A stretch of DNA of 64,000 nt from a virus, in the IMG/VR virus record IMGVR_UViG_3300034375_007958, positions 62,001 through 126,000 of that record; one strand, 5' to 3'. Under the pieces are notes generated by a model that was not told the DNA's origin, ran no database searches, and was given only the letters and a program-made list of their open reading frames with translations. Positions 32,271 to 40,252 of this stretch are shown in pieces. Both the position numbers and the translations under genes were made by a program. Positions within the stretch are counted from its first letter, which is position 1, and each line of letters begins with the position of its first letter.

Positions 32271-33047
32271 ATGATTTCGCAAATGACCTTTGCCGAAAGG
32301 AGCTATCTGTTTGCTCAATTGGCAAACATCGCATATCAACCAGAAGAACAGGCCCGTGCAGCAGCACTGCAATTGGGATTTACAGAAACAGAATTTTACG
32401 ATAAAAAAGGTGCACAGTCTTATAGATTTATGAACCAGGACGACATCGTAATTGCCTGCAGAGGCACAGAACCTACACAGTTAAACGACATTAGTGCAGA
32501 CTTGAAAGCACTTAAAGTTGCAGCAGAAACAATAGGCCGTGTACACATGGGGTTTAAGTCTGAAGTAGACGAACTATGGCCTATGGTCAAAGAAGACCTT
32601 GTAGCAGTAGGTAAAACACGGCAAGCATGGTTCTGCGGACACAGTCTAGGAGCAGCAATGGCCACTATTATGGCTAACCGTTGCCACTGCGATGTCAGTA
32701 TGCCAGACATTGTTGAAATTTATACATATGGCAGTCCTCGAGTAGGCAACAAAGCCTATGTAAACACATTTCCAGTGGTACACCATCGTTGGAGAAACAA
32801 CAACGACATAGTTACCACAGTGCCTTTGGCCCTAATGGGTTTTAGACATGACGGTACGTTACACTACTTGAACAGTTATGGCAACGTTCGCAATCCCAAC
32901 GGTTGGCAGTTAGTTAAAGACAAACTGCGCGGCATGTGGTCAGGACTAAAACAAGGCAAGGTAGACAGTTTCAGTGATCACAGTATGACACAGTACTGTG
33001 CTTACTTAAAGAACTATGCCGAAGGCAAGGAAAATCCACAGACATAA
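32271..33047 (+). CDS. Class 3 lipase-like hydrolase
   Basis: 258 residues. AAGGAG precedes the ATG. VIACRGTEP is the oxyanion strand, GHSLGAAMA (near 122) has the catalytic Ser, NNDIVTTVP the Asp and FRHDGTLHY the His. No signal peptide, so it probably acts in the cytoplasm or reaches the envelope at lysis. Likely acts on phospholipid or other acyl esters. Ends at a bidirectional terminator. Confidence 0.87.
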   Translation: MISQMTFAERSYLFAQLANIAYQPEEQARAAALQLGFTETEFYDKKGAQSYRFMNQDDIVIACRGTEPTQLNDISADLKALKVAAETIGRVHMGFKSEVDELWPMVKEDLVAVGKTRQAWFCGHSLGAAMATIMANRCHCDVSMPDIVEIYTYGSPRVGNKAYVNTFPVVHHRWRNNNDIVTTVPLALMGFRHDGTLHYLNSYGNVRNPNGWQLVKDKLRGMWSGLKQGKVDSFSDHSMTQYCAYLKNYAEGKENPQT

Positions 33048-33048
33048 A

Positions 33049-33076
33049 AAAAGCCCACATCTGTGGGCTTTAAAAT
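33049..33076. terminator. Bidirectional terminator between converging genes
   Basis: AAAGCCCACATCTGTGGGCTTT hairpin-type sequence (AAAGCCCACA/TGTGGGCTTT) with T-tracts on both strands. Confidence 0.9.
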
Positions 33077-33090
33077 GCAAAGCACTATAC

Positions 33091-34590
33091 TCAGAACTTC
33101 TTAACCAGTCCTACATTAATTGAAGTCGACGCACCATCACGTGTCATGTTGCGACTGACTCCTGCTGTCAATACTGCATCTTTTTCTAGATTCTTCTTGA
33201 CTGCAATACTTAAAGAGTTCACACCGTCTGAGTGGTGTAGTGCTTGAGCAATAATGCCTTCTTTTAATGTTGCTTGTGCTCCTATAGTACCATATGTATA
33301 CCAGTCTGTTGTTTTGGCAACTGTTCTAGCAGTTTGTACATCACCAGTTTCTGTGTATCCGTTTACACCACGAACACCGCGAGTTACTCCAAATACTGGA
33401 CGAACTCGTTCACCAAGGCCAACAAAAGTTACGTTTACCCATGTATCGGTTCCATTAGTTACACCCGCATTAACAAAATCACCAATAGTTCTTGATGTGG
33501 TATAATCATTTTGACTGTGTGTTAATGCGAAGTTTACTGTTCCTTGTGTAACTTCTTTGCTACCGTGTAGATTTACCAGTGTTGAATCAACATCAGCACT
33601 ACCGTTGTCTCGAACACGAGTAGACAATTTACCAGCACCACCACCGATACGTAAGCCATTGCCCAGATCCTTATCGCCACCAACCGTAACACCACTGACA
33701 CCACCTGACATGCCGTTGTTCATTTTTGCCATGTTGCCGACTGAGTTAACACCGTTGAAGTTTAACCCACGATTAACAACGGATAGCATTTGATTACCTG
33801 TTGCTATTTGGTCAATACGTCCAGTCCAGTCTGGTAATGCTGTACTAGTAGTTTGTACATTTTGTGTAGTACCATCACTCATGTTGTCCCAAGTAGTGTC
33901 TGTTTGTGTACGTTGTACAATCTGAATAACACCGCCACTAACAGCAACATAACCGACTACACGGCTTGAACCTTGACTTACTACTGTTGGTGCAACTGGG
34001 CCACCTGATGCTGAACCAGCGGCTACTTCGTTAATATCAAGAATGCCGTTGTTGTTAGCATCACCCGTTAGGTCGCCTGTAGTAAGGTTAATTGTCAAAC
34101 TGCGAATAACTTGATCCATTGGATCCCAATCTGCTGTTGGGCCGTTACAAGTACCTGCTTGATAATCTGCCTGAGGACAAATTGTACTTTCAGCATCGCC
34201 TAACGGAATATAAACAAATGTATATTGTCCTGTTACAAGATTTTGATAGTTTATACCTTGCCAAGTGTATGACTCACCGCCACCTGCATTAATGTCGTAA
34301 GGTATCAACTGTGTTCCGTCTGAACCAAAGAAGTTAACACCACTAATCAAGCCTGCAGGACTATCCTGTGACAACAAAGTAAAAGCATCAATACTTGTTG
34401 TTCCATCTGGCTTAACAATTTTAATTTCTGCTTCGTTGAACGTTGTTCCATCATGCCAACTACCGTACCAGAAGTTTAAACCTCCGTTACCGTCTCCAAC
34501 ATAACCAATACTGTTTGTGTGTGCCAAGGTGGCTGTAGATACTGCCGCGGCCACGGCAAGTGCGACTGCTGTCGCTAATAATTTTTTCAT
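33091..34590 (-). CDS. Exported protein with autotransporter-like C-terminal beta-barrel
   Basis: 499 residues. Signal peptide MKKLLATAVALAVAAAVSTATLA. The N-terminal 230 residues form an extracellular or periplasmic part with an EF-hand-like DANNNGILDINE loop (about 180-191). From about residue 285 alternating amphipathic strands run to a C-terminal Phe (GLVKKF), the usual end of an outer-membrane barrel. Behaves like an outer-membrane protein of host type. Role could be surface remodelling or receptor masking. A late-type promoter (GTTAAATA) lies upstream. Confidence 0.65.
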   Translation of the reverse strand: MKKLLATAVALAVAAAVSTATLAHTNSIGYVGDGNGGLNFWYGSWHDGTTFNEAEIKIVKPDGTTSIDAFTLLSQDSPAGLISGVNFFGSDGTQLIPYDINAGGGESYTWQGINYQNLVTGQYTFVYIPLGDAESTICPQADYQAGTCNGPTADWDPMDQVIRSLTINLTTGDLTGDANNNGILDINEVAAGSASGGPVAPTVVSQGSSRVVGYVAVSGGVIQIVQRTQTDTTWDNMSDGTTQNVQTTSTALPDWTGRIDQIATGNQMLSVVNRGLNFNGVNSVGNMAKMNNGMSGGVSGVTVGGDKDLGNGLRIGGGAGKLSTRVRDNGSADVDSTLVNLHGSKEVTQGTVNFALTHSQNDYTTSRTIGDFVNAGVTNGTDTWVNVTFVGLGERVRPVFGVTRGVRGVNGYTETGDVQTARTVAKTTDWYTYGTIGAQATLKEGIIAQALHHSDGVNSLSIAVKKNLEKDAVLTAGVSRNMTRDGASTSINVGLVKKF

Positions 34591-34637
34591 GATATCTGCT
34601 CCGCACTGAATTTATTCTTATTATTTTTTGTGCAGAG

Positions 34638-34645
34638 TATTTAAC
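34638..34645 (-). promoter_or_regulatory. Late-type promoter of the beta-barrel gene
   Basis: GTTAAATAC, about 48 nt upstream of the ATG. Confidence 0.5.
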
Positions 34646-34662
34646 AACTGATGATCTATATT

Positions 34663-34815
34663 TTATATGGCTTTATTAATTTCTTGTTCACTAAAAAGTT
34701 CTTCCCAACGTTTTAGTGCATGATAGTAATCTATCAGCACACAATTTTCACAACCTCTGCCGCAACACCACGTTGGTTCTTCTGGCTTTGGGTAGAACTT
34801 TATTTCTTCAGGCAT
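34663..34815 (-). CDS. Small Cys-rich oxidoreductase-like protein (PF09791 type)
   Basis: 50 residues from MPEEIKFYPKPEEPTWCC. The core CCGRGCENCVLIDYYHALK fits the CCxxGCxxCVxxxY pattern of the oxidoreductase-like N-terminal domain, a possible metal or redox site. Starts right after the PiT-like stop codon. Function unknown. Confidence 0.6.
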   Translation of the reverse strand: MPEEIKFYPKPEEPTWCCGRGCENCVLIDYYHALKRWEELFSEQEINKAI

Positions 34816-35784
34816 CTATAATGTAATCTGTGTCTGTGGAAGAATTACCAAGTGGATTAGCAATATAATACCTACACTGGCCAACACACCTATCATAAGT
34901 TTGCCGAAGTCTTTGGCCACCAAAGGAAACACACCTTTGAATTCAACCTTGTCACTGAATGTGGCGTGTGCAAGTTCTCTACCAGACAGCAAACCTACAA
35001 ACACCCAAGTGGTGCTCATAGGTAAGTTGTTTAGTTCTTTAAAGAAGTAAAGAATAGCCATATAGACCAAAACAATAAGAGTAGCACTACGCACATAACG
35101 TGTGTTGTGTTTTTCTAACACAATTTTTTGTATTGCTCCTCCACGTTCTTTAAACATCCAACCAAGTCCACCTACGAATATTAATGAAATTATAACCATT
35201 AAATCTACAGGTATTTGTCTTGGTAAGAATACTGCTATGTTGGCCATGTCGTGTGTTAGCCATGTCCACCAAAGTAAACCAGTAGCCAACCATTGTCCGC
35301 AACGCCAATAAGGTTTGTGGTGTTCAGGTATAGGTCTGTGCTCATCGTAGCGTGTAGTTAAAAACCACCACGTTACATAACCAATGGCTGCGGCTAATCC
35401 GTAGCCAACAACACTTTTTAACAGCATGCCTTCAAGTACAAAACTGTTGGCAAAGGCACTTAGCACTAAGAAACTTGTGCTTACAGGCACACCCCACCGT
35501 GTTAAAAATAACAAAATAGCAGGAGCAAGTGCATGGTACCATTGTACTTCTTTAAAAGGTATTCTTGCTAATCTATCGTAGGAAATGTCACCGCCGTTTA
35601 CATACCACCCAAACCAAATTGCCCATAATAAAACCGCACTAGCGGCGGCCCATAATGTTGTCCAGTGAAATCGGTCGTTGTTTGACGCTAACCATGTCCC
35701 TAATGTCTGTATCGAGTCGTTGGCTATAACCGAATATGCAGCTAATAGAAATCCAACTACCATCCAAAATGTTAGTAGTTCCAT
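34816..35784 (-). CDS. PiT-family-like phosphate transporter
   Basis: 322 residues, about eight to nine transmembrane helices. SVIANDSIQTLGT (about 19-31) and WGVPVSTSFLVLSAF (near 117-131) correspond to the GANDxANxxGT and GxPxSTTH repeats of inorganic phosphate (PiT) transporters. Shorter than the usual 400-500 residues. Likely imports phosphate, useful in phosphate-poor water. A late-type promoter ends 4 nt before the ATG. Confidence 0.7.
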   Translation of the reverse strand: MELLTFWMVVGFLLAAYSVIANDSIQTLGTWLASNNDRFHWTTLWAAASAVLLWAIWFGWYVNGGDISYDRLARIPFKEVQWYHALAPAILLFLTRWGVPVSTSFLVLSAFANSFVLEGMLLKSVVGYGLAAAIGYVTWWFLTTRYDEHRPIPEHHKPYWRCGQWLATGLLWWTWLTHDMANIAVFLPRQIPVDLMVIISLIFVGGLGWMFKERGGAIQKIVLEKHNTRYVRSATLIVLVYMAILYFFKELNNLPMSTTWVFVGLLSGRELAHATFSDKVEFKGVFPLVAKDFGKLMIGVLASVGIILLIHLVILPQTQITL

Positions 35785-35788
35785 ACAG

Positions 35789-35796
35789 TATTTAAC
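35789..35796 (-). promoter_or_regulatory. Late-type promoter close to the PiT-like start
   Basis: GTTAAATACTGT then ATG. The start site would be at or within two bases of the ATG. Confidence 0.45.
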
Positions 35797-35817
35797 TTGA
35801 CAAATGTTACAGAAAAA

Positions 35818-36132
35818 TTACAAGTCTGCTTTTTTGGCGGATTTTTCTGGCACTCTAAAATCTTTGCCATCACCCAGTATACATGCTACTTCGCGATTAT
35901 ATTGCACAAGAGTCCAAGTTTTTGTTTCCTCATTCAGCATGACTACAAACCAACCTTCACTGTCTTTTGAGGACTTGCCTATCCAATGAGGTTGCTCTTT
36001 GTATGTCTTGTCGAGAAAAGGTAGAACGTTTACTGTTTGATCACAGAGTACGGGCTTTTGTTGTACCTGTTGACTTATCGCTAAGGTTGGCAGAATGAAC
36101 AAAACACCCGCGGTTATTATTGTTTTTATCAT
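35818..36132 (-). CDS. Small exported protein
   Basis: 104 residues. Signal peptide MIKTIITAGVLFILPTLAIS, mature part with two Cys and many Lys. Expected periplasmic. Unrecognised. A run of A and T follows upstream. Confidence 0.55.
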   Translation of the reverse strand: MIKTIITAGVLFILPTLAISQQVQQKPVLCDQTVNVLPFLDKTYKEQPHWIGKSSKDSEGWFVVMLNEETKTWTLVQYNREVACILGDGKDFRVPEKSAKKADL

Positions 36133-36181
36133 GGCGGTGTTTTCCTTTAAACTAATATATAAATTTTTTTTGCTCCTGAGG

Positions 36182-36655
36182 TTAACTTACGAGTACAATT
36201 AATCCATATACAACACCGCCGATTATACCCAACAGTGTTGCTATCGCCACCCCGTTTACACAGTTCCAGAAAAATGCTTGACGACGCCTGCGTTGTTCAT
36301 AGATCATGCGCTCACGTTGATCTTTAATGCGACGGCGTTCTTGGATAAATTCTTCGTATGCACCAGGTGGCCCATACCATTGAAACATTTCACGTATTTC
36401 TTTTTCTTGATTGGCAATACGTTGACGCACTACCATGGTGTTTAGTGCTTCAGCAGTGTCGTCTTTAAAACTGAGTTTTTTCCAGATGCTGGGCTTGCTT
36501 TCTTGCCCTCTGACCCATTCCTGTAAGTCGCTGACGTGTGTAGCCCATTTGGCTAACTGTCCAAATACATCTTCAATATCACGTCCGTGATTTACCAGTG
36601 TTTGCACACCTTTAAATGCGGCACTGGCTCCGGCTAACAGTGTCAGCGGATCCAT
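36182..36655 (-). CDS. Phage protein with C-terminal membrane helix
   Basis: 157 residues. Starts MDPLTLLAGASAAFKGVQTLV, helical and charged middle (RRRIKDQRERMIYEQRRRR), and a C-terminal transmembrane helix near 133-155. Typical of small structural or injection-associated phage proteins, not identified. AAGGAG and a late-type promoter precede it. Confidence 0.55.
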   Translation of the reverse strand: MDPLTLLAGASAAFKGVQTLVNHGRDIEDVFGQLAKWATHVSDLQEWVRGQESKPSIWKKLSFKDDTAEALNTMVVRQRIANQEKEIREMFQWYGPPGAYEEFIQERRRIKDQRERMIYEQRRRRQAFFWNCVNGVAIATLLGIIGGVVYGLIVLVS

Positions 36656-36674
36656 TGGTCTTACTCCTTACTAG

Positions 36675-36682
36675 TATTTACT
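36675..36682 (-). promoter_or_regulatory. Late-type promoter
   Basis: AGTAAATAC about 20 nt before the ATG at 36655. Confidence 0.5.
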
Positions 36683-36712
36683 AGCAACTAGCAAAAACTA
36701 ATAGTGTGCTGT

Positions 36713-37255
36713 TTACTGCCCGGCCAATGGATTGTCTAATGCTTCCTTAAGTTTTTTCTCTAAGTCTGTACGAACTTCTTTTAACCCTCGATCCACTTCT
36801 TTTTGTAAATCGCGCATTTCATTTCTAGCTGTCTTTAAATCAGCATCAACCTGACGTTGTTGTTCCTTTGTTGAACGCTCTACGCCCTCAACTACCTTTT
36901 CAACTCTACGAATATCACCTTTTAAATCATTTTTAATCTCATTGGTGTATTCTGTGGATTGCTGTACGTTGGCAGCAATGCCTTCCATCTTTTTATCAAC
37001 TGCTGTTAAGCGTTCATTAATACCACTCAGATCAGGAGCAACATAACTTTGAATCTGCTCCTTCATCTCCATGTAGTCTTTGTAGACTTCAAATGCTCCG
37101 TACAGTGAACCTACTATGGCTGATATCAGTGCAAATGCAGCACTTACAGTCATGGCCGTCATCTTAACGCCAAACAGTCTGAACTCTTTGTTTTTAAGAC
37201 CTTCTATTTCTTCTTCAAATTTTTCAATGCCTTCGCCTAAATCTTTATCTGACAT
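36713..37255 (-). CDS. Coiled-coil membrane protein
   Basis: 180 residues. One transmembrane helix (MTAMTVSAAFALISAIVG, about 32-50), then a long coiled coil (about 60-175) with regular heptads and charged residues. Resembles phage structural or membrane-tethered coils. Function unknown. Confidence 0.55.
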   Translation of the reverse strand: MSDKDLGEGIEKFEEEIEGLKNKEFRLFGVKMTAMTVSAAFALISAIVGSLYGAFEVYKDYMEMKEQIQSYVAPDLSGINERLTAVDKKMEGIAANVQQSTEYTNEIKNDLKGDIRRVEKVVEGVERSTKEQQRQVDADLKTARNEMRDLQKEVDRGLKEVRTDLEKKLKEALDNPLAGQ

Positions 37256-37257
37256 CG

Positions 37258-38853
37258 TTATCTCCCGTATTGTTGGTCTACCATTTGTTGGTGTAATCTG
37301 TCTGTGCCTAATCCACGCAGCGCTCTAACATTATCAACAGTTCTTTGCCCGCGATATATTTCACGTTGTTGATAAAATGCTGCATCCACTAATTGTGCCT
37401 GTAAGTATTGATTAAAGTTGGCAGGAGGTTTTGTCAATGCGGTCATGTCCGCTCCTCCCTCCATACCTTCTACTTTTCCGCCATTACGCACTGCGCTTTT
37501 GGCAGTTGTTTGTGTTTGTTCTTGCGGCTGTGCTACTTGCGACTGTGTCACTGTGGTATCAACTGCAGCGGTTGTTTTAGTTTCAGACTGTGACAAGTTT
37601 GTAGATATGATGGCTTGATCTTGATTTCTCATAGACTGTGTTCTTGTTAAACTGTAAGACTGTGAAGGCATTGATTCGGTTGTTGTCATAGCAAGGTTTT
37701 GTAAAGAAGTAAGTCCCGGTATCCTAATACCTGTGCCTAAACTGTCTAAACCAACTCCGTCTGCGGGATTAGACATTGCAGATAAACTTTGTTCTGTACT
37801 CTGTGCTGCCACACTAAGAGCGGTTTGTTCTGCTTGTCTTGCTGCATTTTGAGCAATACTGAGTGCATTAACTTTTGCGCCTGGTTTTCTTTCTGTTGAA
37901 GCCACTGCACTTTCCTGTGCTTGTTGTTCTTCTTTTACCATGCTTTCTTTTGCACTTTCTTTTGCAGCACTAGGTACACCATCGTCAATAACTATTTCTC
38001 CTGTTGCAGATAGTTCGGCACCTCCAACATCTGTAGTTACTTCTGTTACAGACCGTATCGGATCAGCAGCGGCAGTCTGCGTGTTTGAATCTGTGTCCAT
38101 TCCTGTAGAGGCGCTGTCAGTGGCCGCAGTTTGTTCTTCAGTGCCTGTGTTTGCAGTTTCAGAAAGTTTTGCAAGTGCTTCAGCAAAACCTGGACAGGTT
38201 GGTGAATAGAATGGATTGTCGGCACAAGGGTCAACTGAATAATTTACAGTTAAACTAAAGTGCATAAACTCTGGACCATAATAACCTGCCCAGTTCCCAC
38301 CATCCTGACCTGTCACGCTCAATCGAATTGAACTGGCTTGAGTCGTGCTATAAGGATTAGTATAAGTTCTTGTGCCACTTGGATTAATCCAATCGGGTAA
38401 GTGATAACCGTAATCATAAGTGTCTGATTCGAGCACAGAACCAGTTGAACTTAATAAACTAACGTTTACGTAGGCAACCTGATCGTAACTGCCAGGTTGC
38501 GTTCCGTTAATATTAGAATTCTTTACATGCCAGTGCCAGTTGTATCCGTTAACTTGAAGACCTGTGCCCGAGTTAGGTAATGCGTTGGCAAGAGAGTATG
38601 TCTGACTGAGCGTCTCTCTGCCATAACTAAAAATTATCTGATTACTGCCTGCATATCCTTCATCAAAACTCATTGCCGGACAGGGCCCGCCACTAGTTCC
38701 ACCCCAAAATCCTCCGGAGGCATAGGTATAACAGCCCGACCATTGGTTGTCTTGGAAAAGTTGACCTGTTGTACTTGTTTGAGCGTTAGAATACTGCGAG
38801 ACCAAGCACAATGGCAACAGCAGCACTGATGCCAATTTTCTTAATAGTTTCAT
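37258..38853 (-). CDS. Large exported protein with Cys-containing N-terminal domain
   Basis: 531 residues. Signal peptide MKLLRKLASVLLLPLCLVSQ (cut near SNA). The first 210 mature residues are Gly/Tyr/Ser-rich, beta-like with several Cys (GCYTYASGG, PCADNPFYSPTCPG). The rest is low-complexity Ala/Thr/Gln helical (about 225-490). Looks like an exported surface or periplasm-spanning protein. Overlaps the upstream NT-repeat gene by 68 nt. Unknown role. Confidence 0.6.
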   Translation of the reverse strand: MKLLRKLASVLLLPLCLVSQYSNAQTSTTGQLFQDNQWSGCYTYASGGFWGGTSGGPCPAMSFDEGYAGSNQIIFSYGRETLSQTYSLANALPNSGTGLQVNGYNWHWHVKNSNINGTQPGSYDQVAYVNVSLLSSTGSVLESDTYDYGYHLPDWINPSGTRTYTNPYSTTQASSIRLSVTGQDGGNWAGYYGPEFMHFSLTVNYSVDPCADNPFYSPTCPGFAEALAKLSETANTGTEEQTAATDSASTGMDTDSNTQTAAADPIRSVTEVTTDVGGAELSATGEIVIDDGVPSAAKESAKESMVKEEQQAQESAVASTERKPGAKVNALSIAQNAARQAEQTALSVAAQSTEQSLSAMSNPADGVGLDSLGTGIRIPGLTSLQNLAMTTTESMPSQSYSLTRTQSMRNQDQAIISTNLSQSETKTTAAVDTTVTQSQVAQPQEQTQTTAKSAVRNGGKVEGMEGGADMTALTKPPANFNQYLQAQLVDAAFYQQREIYRGQRTVDNVRALRGLGTDRLHQQMVDQQYGR

Positions 38854-39703
38854 CCTGTGGTGGATCCTCTGGTTTAGGTATTTTATCGTTGTTTAATATC
38901 CAACTTGCTCTTGCGGCGTCTCCAATTTTACCCTCGTAGGGACAAGGCGTACCTGCATTCCACATAGCATCAAACACACGTCTGTCTTGGCACATTACTG
39001 CCACTGCAGCTACTTTCATGCCCATATCATAGAGTACTTTGGCATTCTTCAATCTTTCACAATTTAGATCTCTTACAGTGCCGCCTGTGCTAATACCCAG
39101 TATCTGCGTCTGTAATGCGCCACTTGTTCCTGTAGTACACAAATCACTGTTACCTCCGCTCATCATTGACGGTGCTACAGCAGTGGGAGGTGGACTTTTT
39201 ACTGTCTGCTCTATCTTACTGTCGTTTATATTACGATTGGTCATGTCGCCAGTATTCACATTGTTGTTCGTGTTTGTATTGGTACTAGTGGTAGTGTTAT
39301 TATTTGTATTCGTATTTGTGTTAGTGTTTGTACTCGTACTGGTGTTGTTATTGGTATTTGTGTTTGTGCTTGTGGTAGTATTTGTGTTGATGTTTGTGTT
39401 AGTGTTTGTACTGGTAGTTACATTGTTATTGTTAAAAGTCTGCTCACCACTATTAACATTATAGTTGGTGTTAGTATTAGTATTAGTATTAGTATTCGTG
39501 CTGGTACTGTCCACCGTTGTTGTATTGGTGTTAGTATTAGTATTGTTGTTAGTGTTTGTGCTGTTTACCGTGCTGGTACTGGTACTAGTATTGTTTGTAT
39601 CAACCTTTGTGGTGCTATCATAAGTCTGTGCATGTGCACCTGCAACCATCATAAAAAACGCAAACGCACTGAATGCTTTTGCTAAACGAAACGCCTTAGG
39701 CAT
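38786..39703 (-). CDS. Exported Asn/Thr-repeat protein with C-terminal anchor
   Basis: 305 residues from MPKAFRLAKAFSAFAFF (GAGGAGC upstream). Signal peptide cut after AGAHA, then residues 27-165 consist of Asn/Thr/Ser repeats (NTNTNTTTS), a disordered, possibly adhesive or spacer region. A folded Cys-containing domain follows (DLCTTGTSG ... AVMCQDRRVFDAMWNAGTPCPYEGK) and then a transmembrane helix at the C-terminus (AAVAIVLGLAVF). Expected in the envelope. Confidence 0.6.
   Translation of the reverse strand: MPKAFRLAKAFSAFAFFMMVAGAHAQTYDSTTKVDTNNTSTSTSTVNSTNTNNNTNTNTNTTTVDSTSTNTNTNTNTNTNYNVNSGEQTFNNNNVTTSTNTNTNINTNTTTSTNTNTNNNTSTSTNTNTNTNTNNNTTTSTNTNTNNNVNTGDMTNRNINDSKIEQTVKSPPPTAVAPSMMSGGNSDLCTTGTSGALQTQILGISTGGTVRDLNCERLKNAKVLYDMGMKVAAVAVMCQDRRVFDAMWNAGTPCPYEGKIGDAARASWILNNDKIPKPEDPPQDETIKKIGISAAVAIVLGLAVF
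39240..39620. repeat. AC/TG-rich degenerate short-repeat tract
   Basis: Repeated gtgttngtatt-like units that encode the Asn/Thr repeats. Low complexity, prone to length variation. Confidence 0.75.
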
Positions 39704-39746
39704 TTTTTGCTCCTCTGTCCTTGTTTTGATTATAAGTGGACAGCAG

Positions 39747-39754
39747 TATTTATT
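39747..39754 (-). promoter_or_regulatory. Late-type promoter of the NT-repeat gene
   Basis: AATAAATAC. The stop codon of the upstream 52-residue gene is contained in it. Confidence 0.5.
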
Positions 39755-39908
39755 GATTTTGGTTATTGAATTCTTGTGGCAGTTTATTGTCCCGTTCTTT
39801 GGGTGGATTCTTTGCGGAATCCCACAGTGCTCGCTGCACCGGTGTGTTTTTGTTAGGATGATAACTAACCCCATCCTTGGGTTTTGGTCTGTGCTTGAAC
39901 CAAGTCAT
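39750..39908 (-). CDS. Small basic protein (52 residues)
   Basis: MTWFKHRPKPKDGVSYHPN start, polar throughout, ends NNQNQ. ATG at 39908 with TATGGAGGG upstream. Unrecognised, but similar short proteins with an HPxxNTP-like region are found in phages. Confidence 0.6.
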   Translation of the reverse strand: MTWFKHRPKPKDGVSYHPNKNTPVQRALWDSAKNPPKERDNKLPQEFNNQNQ

Positions 39909-39911
39909 AAA

Positions 39912-39941
39912 AAACCCTCCATAGATATTTACAGAGGGTTT
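39912..39941 (-). terminator. Terminator hairpin with late promoter in the loop and ribosome site in the 3' arm
   Basis: Minus strand AAACCCTC...GAGGGTTT with further T. The loop holds TGTAAATA (39926-39933); GGAGGG in the 3' arm is the ribosome site of the 52-residue gene. Same architecture as at 19031-19064. Confidence 0.7.
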
Positions 39942-39949
39942 GGCTTAAG

Positions 39950-40252
39950 TTAACTGATGCGTTTTAATATTTCATCGTAAAATGTATCAAGTTCGCCGCC
40001 AAACTTACCATATAAATGTTCAGCAGCATCTCGGCAGTACTGATAGTTTTCTTTTTCGTATTCTGCTACAAACTGTTCGTGCAAACCCACGTGTTGTTCG
40101 AGTTGTGGAATTTCCATGAAATTCACAACTTCACTGGGAATAACACAGTAGGCTCTGTCTTCTGTGCCTTCGTGAACAATCTTTTCAAGACTGAGTACTG
40201 TATGAGTATCCCTTAATACACTGGCTCTTTGTTCGCCGACAATAATGTACAT
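39950..40252 (-). CDS. Hypothetical acidic protein
   Basis: 100 residues, MYIIVGEQRASVLRDTHTVL, ribosome site AGAGGAT. Acidic, soluble, unrecognised. The start lies 40 nt inside the cyclotransferase-like gene. Confidence 0.55.
   Translation of the reverse strand: MYIIVGEQRASVLRDTHTVLSLEKIVHEGTEDRAYCVIPSEVVNFMEIPQLEQHVGLHEQFVAEYEKENYQYCRDAAEHLYGKFGGELDTFYDEILKRIS

Noticed and set aside
38046-38234. Small ORF inside the 531-residue exported protein gene
   Set aside because: Shadow frame with Gln/Leu composition produced by the repetitive codons.
39240-39620. CRISPR array, because of short repeats
   Set aside because: Units are about 6-12 bp, contiguous and in frame within a coding sequence; there are no spacers of uniform length.
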